From assembly GCF_900142545.1 (NCBI RefSeq), contig NZ_FRBF01000013.1, forward strand, positions 35,267 to 99,266: a stretch of DNA of 64,000 bases, read 5' to 3'. Numbering within the stretch: position 1 is the stretch's first letter; each line of letters begins with the position of its first letter. A program made the position numbers and the translations under genes. The notes under the pieces are model-generated. The model had not been told where the DNA came from, made no database searches, and saw nothing but the letters and a program-made list of their open reading frames with translations. This document shows positions 1-7,659 of this stretch, one piece after another. The stretch comes from Fibrobacter sp. UWT2. GTDB lineage: Bacteria > Fibrobacterota > Fibrobacteria > Fibrobacterales > Fibrobacteraceae.

Positions 1-1283
1 TGGTTCAGGATCAGTCCGCCAAAGAACCAAGCCTGCATATCGGCATAGTCGTTAGCCTTGCTGCGCAGGCTGCGATACTTCTTTTGATTGCTAGAGGCAC
101 CCAGCTTTTCGGTTGCAGAATTAGGGTCTTCCAGTCCAAGAGCCGTTGCAACGGCAACGTCGGACACATCGTCCCAACCAAGCACATAGGCATTGTCAGA
201 AATCAGCTGGTAAACATCGGCTGCGGAATTGAACTTGATCTTGTCCATTTCGTCACCCAGGCTCTTGGGGTTGTTCACGAAATCGTTCACGTATTCCACA
301 TCGTTTTTATACAGCTTGTCACGGTCATAGCAACCATGGATAGTCGCCGTTCCAAAGATCCCTTCGCAGAAAGATTCGCGGCTACCCAAGTAGCGACGGC
401 GGAACTCGGACTCGTAGCTCACCGCATCGGCATTGTACAAATCACGCATGCCGCGTTCGTAACGGCCAATAGAATAGTGTTCCTTGGCGAATTTCTTGTA
501 CTTGTTCACCTGCTGATCGTACTTGTGCACAGAGAAATAATACCAGCTGCCCCACAAGGCGGCTTCCAAGGCGAGGTACACGCCACCGCGGGCATAAGTA
601 AAACTGGAACCGCCCACATACATCTGGCCGGAACCCGGAATCACGAGAGACATGAACAGGGCCTTACGCGGGCTCTTGTAGCGGCCCTTCATTTCGTCGA
701 TGCCGTTGACCTTGGACACCTTTACCGGGCCAAGCAATTCACGGCGGTTCATGCTGCTAGAGGACGGAACATCTGCGGCAGAAGAAGAACTGGGAAGCAT
801 TGCAAGGGAATCGCGGATGCGGTTTTCTTCGTTGTGCCTTTTCATTTCGGCGGCGTAGGCTTCTTCAGGAGTCATTTCCCTGACGGAATCGCCGGCGAGA
901 GTATCAACGAGTGCGGAATCTGCAGTCGGTGCTTCGGCAACCGCCGCGGAATCGACCGTAGCACTGCTCGACGAAACTTCAACCGAGCTTGATACCGGAG
1001 CGGGGGCAACGCTGCTAGAAGAAGCGACCGAGCTGGATACCGGAGCAGGGGCGACACTTGAACTCGAAGCGACGCTGGAGCTAGAAACCGGGACGGGGGC
1101 GGGCTTTGCCGCTACACTGGAACTTGAAGGAACCGAGGCACTGCTCGGCGCCACAGCCGCACTAGACTGAGCCGCTTCGGCTTCAGCCTCGAATTCCGCA
1201 AAAAGGTCTCGGGGCTGGGCAAAAGACTGGGCTACAAAAACACTTGCCACGCAGGCGATGAATGAAAAGGCAAATTTGCGCAT
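1..1283 (-). CDS. DUF5683-like envelope protein with Ser/Pro linker (3' end outside window)
   Basis: The gene reads leftward from an ATG at 1283 and is still open at base 1, so about 427 codons are visible and the C-terminus is missing. Residues 1-23 form a signal peptide (MRKFAFSF... ending AQSFAQ). A linker follows, rich in Ser, Val, Ala and Pro (SSSSVAPAPVSSS type), partly built from two 45-bp tandem units at 982-1071. Near codon 215 the motif MSLVIPGSGQMYVGG, followed by hydrophobic stretches, matches the DUF5683 pattern of Bacteroidota/Fibrobacterota envelope proteins (family knowledge). A long Lys/Tyr-rich region comes next. The function is unknown. The long plus-strand frame over this gene is its antisense shadow. 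Confidence 0.75.
   Translation of the reverse strand, partial: MRKFAFSFIACVASVFVAQSFAQPRDLFAEFEAEAEAAQSSAAVAPSSASVPSSSSVAAKPAPVPVSSSSVASSSSVAPAPVSSSVASSSSVAPAPVSSSVEVSSSSATVDSAAVAEAPTADSALVDTLAGDSVREMTPEEAYAAEMKRHNEENRIRDSLAMLPSSSSAADVPSSSSMNRRELLGPVKVSKVNGIDEMKGRYKSPRKALFMSLVIPGSGQMYVGGSSFTYARGGVYLALEAALWGSWYYFSVHKYDQQVNKYKKFAKEHYSIGRYERGMRDLYNADAVSYESEFRRRYLGSRESFCEGIFGTATIHGCYDRDKLYKNDVEYVNDFVNNPKSLGDEMDKIKFNSAADVYQLISDNAYVLGWDDVSDVAVATALGLEDPNSATEKLGASSNQKKYRSLRSKANDYADMQAWFFGGLILN
982..1071. repeat. Two tandem 45-bp units coding a Ser/Pro linker
   Basis: Two imperfect 45-bp copies start at 982 and 1027. Each begins with accgagct and codes, on the minus strand, a 15-residue Ser/Val/Ala/Pro segment of the linker in the DUF5683-like protein. 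The unit is a whole number of codons, so copy-number change would lengthen the linker without a frameshift. Confidence 0.6.
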
Positions 1284-1444
1284 ACAACGCTAAAATAGCA
1301 AAATACGGGCATTTAGGCGCATAAAATTCCCCGACAAAGTCAGGGAACTGCAACAAGCCAACACTTTTATACAAATACGAAGAACCACCTAGCGAGGGAT
1401 TACCCCGTTAGGCGGCGAATCTTGGCAAACCTTAGAGATCTAGA

Positions 1445-1666
1445 TTAGATGCCGAGTTCCTGAGCAACAGCCTGGATACCAAGCTTGTTGATCGTGCGGA
1501 GACCAGCAGCGCTAACGCGGAGGGTCACCCAGCGGTCTTCTTCAGGAATGTAGAAACGCTTCTTCTGAAGGTTCGGCAGCTGCTTCATCAACTTCTTGCG
1601 GTTAGAGTGGGAAACCATGTTGCCCACGAGGCCGGCCTTGCCGGTAACTTCACAAATGCGGCTCAT
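1445..1666 (-). CDS. rpmB: 50S ribosomal protein L28
   Basis: A 73-residue basic protein of normal L28 length. It begins MSRICEVTGK and carries the family signature NMVSHSNRKKLMKQLPNLQ, then RFYIPEEDRWVTLRVSAAGLR. It is a component of the large ribosomal subunit. The ATG at 1666 has the expected N-terminus. It lies between the DUF5683-like gene and ispH on the same strand, with about 70 bases to ispH. L33 does not follow it here, although the two are often paired in other bacteria. The identification is secure. Confidence 0.96.
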   Translation of the reverse strand: MSRICEVTGKAGLVGNMVSHSNRKKLMKQLPNLQKKRFYIPEEDRWVTLRVSAAGLRTINKLGIQAVAQELGI

Positions 1667-1735
1667 AATAAACTCCGTTGTTTTATAACGGACGCAATTT
1701 TAGAAAAAAAGCGTCCGTTCGTCAAGGTTAAATTA

Positions 1736-2668
1736 TCAATCTTGCAATGTCTTTGGCAGGTTAAATTTGGTAGATTCGACCAATTTTACGAAATTTTCGA
1801 TTTCTACGGGGGCAAATTTCTCTTTTATCCAGTCCACCACCCCCTGGACAAGCACTTCAGGAGCGCTTGCGCCGCTCGAAATACCCACCGATTCGATATT
1901 TTCGAACCATTCCGGCTTCAAGTCTTCTACCGAGGCAATCAAATAGCTAGGAATGCCCTGTTCAAGCCCAAGTTCCATCAAACGGCTGGAATTGGAGGAA
2001 TTCTTGGCGCCCACCACCAAAAGCATGTTCACCTTGGAGCAGAGATCGAGGACCGCCGCCTGACGATTGCCCGTTGCATAGCAGAGGTCCCCCGCATCGG
2101 GGCCAATAATGTTGGGGAAGCGTTCCTTGAGGGCGTCGATAATCTTGCGGGTCTCGGCAACAGAAAGAGTGGTCTGCGTAATGTAGGCCAGTTCCTTGTC
2201 GACAGGCACTTCTACGGTACGGGCGTCCTCTTCGTTCTTGATGAGCGTGATGGCTCCCGGCGGAAGCTGACCCAGCGTACCAATCACTTCGGCATGGCCC
2301 GCATGGCCAATCAGAATGATGTGGCGACCCGCAGCATAATGGCGTTTGGCACTATAATGAACCTTGAGCACCAGCGGGCAGCTGGCATCCAGCACCTGCA
2401 GTCCGCGCCTTTCAGCATCGGCATAAATTTCTTCGGCGACTCCGTGGGCAGAAAAAATCACCACCGAGCCCGACGGGACTTCGTCCAGTTCATCGACAAA
2501 GACAACGCCCTCGGACTTCAGCGTATCGACCACGAACTGGTTATGCACGATTTCATGGCGCACATAAATAGGAGTCCCAAACTTTTCAATCGCTTTTTCA
2601 ACCACGTGAATGGCGCGGTCTACGCCCGCACAGAAACCACGAGGTGTCGCAAGAATCACCTTTTTCAT
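1736..2668 (-). CDS. ispH: 4-hydroxy-3-methylbut-2-enyl diphosphate reductase
   Basis: IspH (LytB) catalyses the last step of the MEP isoprenoid pathway, making IPP and DMAPP with a 4Fe-4S cluster. The 310-residue length is typical. The three cluster cysteines are visible: Cys13 in ATPRGFCAGVDRA, one in VLDASCPLVLKVH and one in GDLCYATGNRQ. The GSSNSSRL-like substrate region (KNSSNSSRLMELG) is also present. Its ATG overlaps the kdtA stop (ATGA), so the two genes are probably translationally coupled. ispD, of the same pathway, lies at 55792 in this window. Confidence 0.97.
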   Translation of the reverse strand: MKKVILATPRGFCAGVDRAIHVVEKAIEKFGTPIYVRHEIVHNQFVVDTLKSEGVVFVDELDEVPSGSVVIFSAHGVAEEIYADAERRGLQVLDASCPLVLKVHYSAKRHYAAGRHIILIGHAGHAEVIGTLGQLPPGAITLIKNEEDARTVEVPVDKELAYITQTTLSVAETRKIIDALKERFPNIIGPDAGDLCYATGNRQAAVLDLCSKVNMLLVVGAKNSSNSSRLMELGLEQGIPSYLIASVEDLKPEWFENIESVGISSGASAPEVLVQGVVDWIKEKFAPVEIENFVKLVESTKFNLPKTLQD

Positions 2669-3855
2669 AAAATCCCTTTTATAAAATTCAGCAACAACTT
2701 ATAAGAATTCAAAACCTTTCTTCTTTCGCCCATCAGGAACGACCGCACCATGTCGACGGCGGGAATCCTACGACGCAAGTAATCCGCAGGCGTGTTGATC
2801 CGCGCAAGTACATGCGATTCCACAAGGCGAGCCACCACATCTTCGTGACCCTTGGCGTAAGGGCCCACGCAAGTCGAAACGCCCATCTGCAATGGTTCCC
2901 AAAAATCATGGATCCCCAGCCGGCGGTCAAAGGAACCACCCACCACGGCGCTGCGGCTATTCAAGAAAATTTCGCGGGAGAGACCGAATCGGGACACCAA
3001 GGAAACGGCACCCTTTTGCACCGTAGGATAATCCACCACAGGCAGTTCAGCCCCTTGCAACATCTTGCGGAACTGGTTCAACTCCGAAAGGCGGCGAGGC
3101 ATCAGCACCACCGACTCGCCCTTGTCCACAGCATCTTTCGCCATAGCGACAAAGGCCTCGGCTTCTTCTTGATGGAAAGAGACAAACACCACATCGATGG
3201 CCGGATTTTCAGGAACGCAAATCAGCCCACCGTCACGAGCCCAGTTCAAAAGTTTCCAGTCACCGCCCATGGTGCAAGGCACAAAGCCCTTGCTGGCATA
3301 AGTGAAACGGCCCAGGTCTGCCGCCGTCTGCATGCAGGCATAGCCCATGCCCGAAAAATCAATGAACGGGAACGACCTGCGGTAGCGCCCCGAAACAAGC
3401 GCTATGTTTCGGCGAGTCGAAAGCTTGGACATGGTGGAAAGGTAGCCCGGCCAAAGCTCATTCTCGGCCAAGATAAGTCCCAAGGGCTGCACCGTGCTCA
3501 CGAACAAATGCAGCGCCGACGGAATATCCGCCGGAGCCATAGCCACATCGGCCACGCCCGCGCAGGAATCCTTCAGGAACGAAACCACCTCGACCTTCTG
3601 CGAGGTAATCAGGATTTTCGGACAATCGGGCAGGTCTTCCTTGAGTGCATGAGCCAGACCGCGGAGCATGCGGCATTCGCCGAGACTGGCCCCATGAAGC
3701 CACAGATACGGACCGTCGCTAGGCCACGGTCCCGATAAACGTTCTTCTATGTGATATTCCCGGTCAACTCCCGGCCACTTGCTGGCAGCCTTCGCCACCG
3801 TCTTGACGGCAGCCCCAACTGCAAGGCGTCCTAAGTTCTTTATGTTTAAGCCCAT
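2665..3855 (-). CDS. kdtA: 3-deoxy-D-manno-octulosonic acid (Kdo) transferase
   Basis: KdtA/WaaA adds Kdo from CMP-Kdo to the lipid A precursor at the inner membrane. The 396-residue protein shows the GT30 N-terminal pattern: LWLHGASLGECRM, then ILITSQKVEVV, ILAENELWPGYL and VSGRYRRSF. The C-terminal donor domain has FVSFHQEEAEAF, LMPRRLSEL, VVGGSFDRRLGIHDFWEPLQMG. It shows the cell has a Gram-negative outer membrane with Kdo-lipid A. The stop overlaps the ispH start and the start overlaps the preceding methyltransferase gene, so three genes are in one unit. Sequence is somewhat divergent from proteobacterial KdtA. Confidence 0.88.
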   Translation of the reverse strand: MGLNIKNLGRLAVGAAVKTVAKAASKWPGVDREYHIEERLSGPWPSDGPYLWLHGASLGECRMLRGLAHALKEDLPDCPKILITSQKVEVVSFLKDSCAGVADVAMAPADIPSALHLFVSTVQPLGLILAENELWPGYLSTMSKLSTRRNIALVSGRYRRSFPFIDFSGMGYACMQTAADLGRFTYASKGFVPCTMGGDWKLLNWARDGGLICVPENPAIDVVFVSFHQEEAEAFVAMAKDAVDKGESVVLMPRRLSELNQFRKMLQGAELPVVDYPTVQKGAVSLVSRFGLSREIFLNSRSAVVGGSFDRRLGIHDFWEPLQMGVSTCVGPYAKGHEDVVARLVESHVLARINTPADYLRRRIPAVDMVRSFLMGERRKVLNSYKLLLNFIKGIL

Positions 3856-4565
3856 AGCATGAACGCAATCTTACGGACAACGATCAGCAAAAGGATCATG
3901 ATCATCCAGAGCCATGTAAAATGGTCTGAAAGGAACGCCTCCCTTGCAGAACGCATCGGCCCAGAGCGGTGGAATTCGCGCGGGAAAAAGGCCGGGGTCT
4001 GCTGCGCCCAAATTTTCCACTCGTCACCAAACTTTTTCTCCAGGAAGCGGTCATCGAGTTTACCCAGATAGGCTTCAAACGCAACAAGAACCACGATGAA
4101 CGGAATGACACGCAGGCTTAGGCCTAGGTGCAAGAATATCAGCGAAATTCCAAACGCAGCGTTGGACACGTACAGCGGATGGCGCAACCTGGCGTAGGCT
4201 CCCCAGGTCACCAACTCATCGGCCTCCTGGATGTCACCACGCGTATGTTCGCCAATGACGCGGCGCGCCTTGACGCGCAGGTAGAAAGCCAAGATGAATA
4301 TATTGATAAAAATAAGGAACATGATGAGTTCAAGGTCCGCCGGTTCGAATAGCAGCAAGATCAATGAAAGGATTCCCAAGACCCATCCGCGATAGCGGTA
4401 CAGGAACTCGCGTTTCGGTTCTTCTTCGGCAAGTGACGCCGTACCCGATTCATTCGATTCGGCAGAAACCGTACTAGACTCCGTTACATCAGCAGGCACA
4501 TTCTGTTCAGCAGGATTTTCAATCGGATTCACCTGTTCTTGCTCTTTTTCCATTTGTTCATCCAT
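3846..4565 (-). CDS. Isoprenylcysteine carboxyl methyltransferase-like membrane protein
   Basis: A 239-residue membrane protein. The first 60 residues are acidic and Gln/Asn-rich (cytoplasmic), followed by about five hydrophobic segments. The region LVTWGAYARLRHPLYVSNAAFG and FGDEWKIWAQQTPAFFPRE matches the SAM-binding core of the ICMT/PEMT-like family (RHP..., YxxW/xxPxFFP), which methylates small or lipid-linked substrates in membranes. The actual substrate cannot be told from sequence. Ten bases overlap kdtA downstream, so it may act on envelope lipids, but that is inference from position only. Confidence 0.75.
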   Translation of the reverse strand: MDEQMEKEQEQVNPIENPAEQNVPADVTESSTVSAESNESGTASLAEEEPKREFLYRYRGWVLGILSLILLLFEPADLELIMFLIFINIFILAFYLRVKARRVIGEHTRGDIQEADELVTWGAYARLRHPLYVSNAAFGISLIFLHLGLSLRVIPFIVVLVAFEAYLGKLDDRFLEKKFGDEWKIWAQQTPAFFPREFHRSGPMRSAREAFLSDHFTWLWMIMILLLIVVRKIAFMLWA

Positions 4566-4576
4566 AATCGCCTCCG

Positions 4577-6148
4577 CTAAAGCTTTGCAACATTAAATAT
4601 ACATTCAACTTCGGGAGAAAGTACATCGTGGCTAACAATAATTGTCCATTTGCCAAGCGATTCAGCCGTTTTTAGGTACGCTTTAAGTAGGGGTTCGCGA
4701 TCCGCCAGTGCCACAGATGCAAAAGGCTCATCCAGAAGCACGGTACGGCAATCCGAGGCGAGCGCCCAAAGGAGCGCCACTCGGGCACGTTCACCGCCCG
4801 AAAGGCCCGATTTCTGAAGGAGGGGGGCCGCCCCAGAAACCCGCATAAAGGTCTCGAGAGTCTGCGCAGCCTCGGCACCGCGCCCTTTTTCCAAAAGTCG
4901 AGAAAGCATCCATTTGGAAGGAAGTTCCAGGTCCTGGGCCACAAAGAAGACGTCGCTCGGAGTAGAAACATCGGCTGAATTCCAACGTTCAAGTCCCGAA
5001 AGCAGGCGAAGCAAGGTGGATTTGCCAACGCCATTTTTGCCACGGACAAGAACCGGCTTTTCGCGGGACCAATTGAGCGCAAGATCCGTAAACACAGGGA
5101 TCTCGGAGCCTTCGTAAGTGAATTTACCACCGCGAATGGAAACCGCGTCGGAGGTTGCATCGGAAGTCGCATCTGGTGCCGCGGCAAAATCCTTGCCAGC
5201 AGATTTTCCGGCCAATTCAAGCCGTTCAAATTCTTCGAGGACATTGATTGCCGAGACCGCCGAGCGGAACTGCGGCATAACGCGTGCACATTCCTTGACT
5301 GGCTTGTAGCAGAGGAGTACCGCCGAGGTAAACAGCACCAGGCCAGACGCATCCATGTAGCCGCGATTCATAAGGAGCGCGCAGAACGCCAATACAAAAA
5401 CCATCGCAAGCACCGAAACCGTTTCAGTCAAAAGCGAAAGGCCGGACTTCTTGATCGCGGCATTCAATCCGTTATCGCGGAGCCCGCGAACTTCTCTCAA
5501 GAGGCCGTCCGAGATTTCTTTGCGTTCGTCGCGGCCGCTCCACTGCCTAAAAAGCCTACGGGCCAGCGACAGATTTCCGCGAAAATCGGAACGGGACCGC
5601 AACAGGGATTCTTCGGCGGGGCCAAGCTTATGGAGTTTGCGCTGAAGGACCGCCACCAGTGGCACAATCACCACGAAAAGAAACGTCGTAAGCGGCCAAG
5701 AGATATAGAAAAGCACCGGCAAGAAAACCAGCAGTTGAAGCACCGCCTGCACCGCCTGAAAGAAGACTCCCCCGTTATTCTGCAGCACGACCGTGGCCTC
5801 GTAAGCAGATTCGACCATACGTTCGCCTTTGGGAGTGTGGAAATTCTTAGGAGCCAGATCACGGAGCCTGTGCAGGAACCATGCCTGCACCCGAGCCGAC
5901 ACCTTATAGAGCCAACCTTCGGAAACTTTGGACTTGCCGTACAGGAACAATAAACGAAACATGGCGAGCGCCACCATTCCCCCGACCCAGGCCGCAAGCG
6001 GAATATCAGCCTTGCCATCTACGATATCGATAAAGGAGCGAATACCCCAGAGCACCGCCGCATCAGCAGCACTTGCCAAAAGCGCCAGCGGCAAAAAGCG
6101 GATTACACCGCCTTTCAGGGATTTTTTCAGCCATTTTCGCAAATTCAC
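4577..6148 (-). CDS. ABC transporter half-molecule, permease fused to ATPase
   Basis: A 523-residue half-transporter: about 300 residues of membrane domain with five or six hydrophobic helices, then an ATPase. Walker A is GKNGVGKSTLLRLL, the Q-loop VAQDLELP, the signature LSGGERARVALLWAL and Walker B CRTVLLDEPFAS, with switch His in VSHD. It is shorter than common MsbA-type exporters and has CydC/CydD-like proportions. It should work as a dimer in the inner membrane; the cargo is unknown. The start is GTG at 6148 with a weak ribosome-binding site. Eleven bases separate it from the methyltransferase gene, so it heads the minus-strand operon ending at ispH. Confidence 0.85.
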   Translation of the reverse strand: MNLRKWLKKSLKGGVIRFLPLALLASAADAAVLWGIRSFIDIVDGKADIPLAAWVGGMVALAMFRLLFLYGKSKVSEGWLYKVSARVQAWFLHRLRDLAPKNFHTPKGERMVESAYEATVVLQNNGGVFFQAVQAVLQLLVFLPVLFYISWPLTTFLFVVIVPLVAVLQRKLHKLGPAEESLLRSRSDFRGNLSLARRLFRQWSGRDERKEISDGLLREVRGLRDNGLNAAIKKSGLSLLTETVSVLAMVFVLAFCALLMNRGYMDASGLVLFTSAVLLCYKPVKECARVMPQFRSAVSAINVLEEFERLELAGKSAGKDFAAAPDATSDATSDAVSIRGGKFTYEGSEIPVFTDLALNWSREKPVLVRGKNGVGKSTLLRLLSGLERWNSADVSTPSDVFFVAQDLELPSKWMLSRLLEKGRGAEAAQTLETFMRVSGAAPLLQKSGLSGGERARVALLWALASDCRTVLLDEPFASVALADREPLLKAYLKTAESLGKWTIIVSHDVLSPEVECIFNVAKL

Positions 6149-6180
6149 GCAGAAAAATTAACTTTTTTCCTGTTGCCCCC

Positions 6181-6209
6181 TTGACTAAAATTAAATAGTT
6201 ACCTATATT
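6181..6209 (+). promoter_or_regulatory. Promoter of first tRNA-Glu gene
   Basis: TTGACT at 6181-6186, a 17-base spacer and TATATT at 6204-6209 end 14 bases before the tRNA. The layout is that of a strong housekeeping sigma-factor promoter. The same -10 context (ttacctatattt) recurs before the second tRNA-Glu. Confidence 0.8.
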
Positions 6210-6223
6210 TGGCCCTACTAAAC

Positions 6224-6296
6224 GCCCCTATCGTCTAGTGGCCCAGGACTCGGGATTTTCATTCCCGCAACAGCGGTTCGAAACCGCTTGGGGGTA
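6224..6296 (+). tRNA. tRNA-Glu (UUC), copy 1
   Basis: A full cloverleaf can be drawn. The acceptor stem is GCCCCTA with TGGGGGT (first pair G-U). The anticodon stem CGGGA/TCCCG surrounds loop TTTTCAT with anticodon TTC, and the T arm is AGCGG-TTCGAAA-CCGCT. No CCA is encoded. The body is identical to copy 2. Confidence 0.95.
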
Positions 6297-6299
6297 TAA

Positions 6300-6332
6300 A
6301 AGGAACCTTTCGAAAGAAAGGTTCCTTTTTTT
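6300..6332 (+). terminator. Rho-independent terminator of first tRNA-Glu
   Basis: A 12-bp stem (aaggaacctttc / gaaaggttcctt) with a GAAA tetraloop is followed by a run of T. It starts four bases after the tRNA. Confidence 0.9.
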
Positions 6333-6343
6333 GTTATCCGCCC

Positions 6344-6371
6344 TTGACAAACAAAAATAGTTACCTATATT
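6344..6371 (+). promoter_or_regulatory. Promoter of second tRNA-Glu gene
   Basis: TTGACA at 6344-6349, a 16-base spacer and TATATT at 6366-6371. The second tRNA copy therefore has its own promoter and does not depend on read-through from copy 1. Confidence 0.8.
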
Positions 6372-6385
6372 TGGTCGCACAAATC

Positions 6386-6458
6386 GCCCCTATCGTCTAG
6401 TGGCCCAGGACTCGGGATTTTCATTCCCGCAACAGCGGTTCGAAACCGCTTGGGGGTA
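6386..6458 (+). tRNA. tRNA-Glu (UUC), copy 2
   Basis: The 73-base body is identical to the tRNA-Glu at 6224-6296, with anticodon TTC and no encoded CCA. It lies 162 bases downstream as part of a duplicated promoter-tRNA-terminator cassette. Confidence 0.95.
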
Positions 6459-6461
6459 TAA

Positions 6462-6494
6462 AAGGAACCTACCGAAAGGTGGGTTCTTTTTTTG
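6462..6494 (+). terminator. Rho-independent terminator of second tRNA-Glu
   Basis: The stem aaggaacctacc / ggtgggttcttt (with two G-U pairs) closes on a GAAA loop and is followed by seven T. It is a diverged copy of the first terminator. Confidence 0.88.
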
Positions 6495-6537
6495 TTTATA
6501 TTTATGGCATTCATTACTATGTAAATCTGGGGTATTG

Positions 6538-7053
6538 ATGAAGTTCCTGCTGTACTTAATAATCGCGTGCTTTCTTTGTGGCTGTGCCACAGGTGAATGC
6601 AGAACGAACGCATGCCTCACATACAAGAGAACGGAGGCTTTCTGTAACGAAATCCGAGCAGAGGGAGCCTTTTGTTTGGAATACGATTATTTTAACTACT
6701 GTATCAGGGATGGTCTGAACAATCAAAAGATTGCAACGATGTGCATAGATACCCTGATTTATAAGGAAATCCTTGAGGTCTTTGACGGAAAATGGGCTAA
6801 AGGTACTGTTGGCAATAGCCAGCCAACTGAAGATTCTACGGGTGCAGGCCCTTATTGGATTGATCGAATAGAATACAGTTATAGTTCCTTTACGCGGGAT
6901 GTAATTCAAGATACAGTAATTTACCATCATTATTGTAAGTCAAAAGACAATAACAACTGTGACATGATTTTTTTGATTCACACAAATAGGGGCCCAAGGT
7001 ACCAATATGATTACAAAACGAAAGAAATAAAAACCAAGGGTTGGCCTATGTAG
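6538..7053 (+). CDS. Small Cys-rich lipoprotein, unknown function
   Basis: The 171-residue protein starts at ATG 6538 with a lipoprotein signal (MKFLLYLIIACFLCGCATG), giving lipidation at Cys16. A longer reading from 6400 would run through tRNA-Glu and is not credible. Several further Cys (about seven in the mature part) suggest disulfides, so a periplasmic or surface location is likely. The C-terminal half is Tyr-rich and contains IEYSYSSFTRDVI. I recognise no domain. Local A+T is higher than in neighbouring genes, and its position between tRNA genes would suit acquired DNA, but this is inference. Confidence 0.7.
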   Translation: MKFLLYLIIACFLCGCATGECRTNACLTYKRTEAFCNEIRAEGAFCLEYDYFNYCIRDGLNNQKIATMCIDTLIYKEILEVFDGKWAKGTVGNSQPTEDSTGAGPYWIDRIEYSYSSFTRDVIQDTVIYHHYCKSKDNNNCDMIFLIHTNRGPRYQYDYKTKEIKTKGWPM

Positions 7054-7293
7054 AAATCTAAAATAACTGTCATAACGAGGGGAAACGGACGTTCCAAACA
7101 GCTTTTTTGTCGGCCTATTAGTCTTCCCTCTCTCAGGAGAGAGAGGGATGGGACTACAAGCTCATCTCATTTCGCTTGTAGCCCTTCGGGTTACGGCCGT
7201 TGGCCGTAATCCTTAACTGCGCTTTGTTCGCTTCGCTCTCGCGCAGTTAATCGAACCCTCTCGAGGGTTCTCATCCCGTTTTTTCAGTAAAAT
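7054..7293. repeat. Hairpin-rich intergenic stretch between lipoprotein and tRNA-Ser
   Basis: No gene is seen. The stretch is a series of short perfect palindromes: ccctctctc/gagagaggg at about 7126-7145, ctacaagc/gcttgtag at about 7155-7185, ttacggcc/ggccgtaa at about 7193-7211, taactgcg/cgcagtta at about 7214-7250, and gaaccctc/gagggttc at about 7253-7271. The first includes the same caggagagagagggat word as the 3' end of tRNA-Ser at 7327-7344. Such runs recur at other gaps in this window and look like a dispersed repeat type. Confidence 0.55.
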
Positions 7294-7323
7294 AAAAAGC
7301 GAAACCTTGCGGCTTCGCTTTTT
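7294..7323 (-). terminator. Terminator of tRNA-Ser
   Basis: AAAAAGCGAA at 7294-7303 pairs with TTCGCTTTTT at 7314-7323. Read on the minus strand, the hairpin lies six bases after the tRNA-Ser 3' end. The A and T runs on both sides would let it act in both directions. Confidence 0.8.
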
Positions 7324-7328
7324 ATTTC

Positions 7329-7413
7329 AGGAGAGAGAGGGATTCGAACCCTCGGTCCTGTGACAGACTCCGGATTTCGAGACCGGCCCAATCGACCACT
7401 CTGGCATCTCTCC
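7329..7413 (-). tRNA. tRNA-Ser (CGA)
   Basis: Class II tRNA with a long variable arm (about 85 bases). The acceptor GGAGAGA (from 7413) pairs with TCTCTCC (7336-7330). The anticodon loop is CTCGAAA (anticodon CGA) and the T arm is GAGGG-TTCGAAT-CCCTC. It closely resembles E. coli tRNA-Ser(CGA). No CCA is encoded; the discriminator would read T instead of the usual G, so the exact 3' end is uncertain by one or two bases. Confidence 0.92.
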
Positions 7414-7659
7414 GAGGTTCGCACAATGTAGTAAAATAATTTTCGGTTGTCTACACCCATTTCTAAAGAAAAGCTTGCAACCCTTTGAAATCAGTCCCCA
7501 TATTTCTACATTTGGCCGCAAATCCAACAAAAACGGATCCAAAAAACTTCAGGTTTATAAGCGCGAGTGCGCTTCGGGGCTTTTCAAGGTTCAAGACTGA
7601 ACCAATCGATAGTGCGGCATGGGCCGCAGATGAAGTTTACGGGTCCCTGAAGGTGCATT

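Noticed and set aside
84..992. 302-codon plus-strand frame over the left-edge gene
   Set aside because: It mirrors the minus-strand DUF5683-like gene, which has a signal peptide and family motif; the plus reading has no known domain.
6400..6537. Upstream extension of the small lipoprotein frame
   Set aside because: It would run through tRNA-Glu and its terminator; the lipobox start at 6538 fits better.
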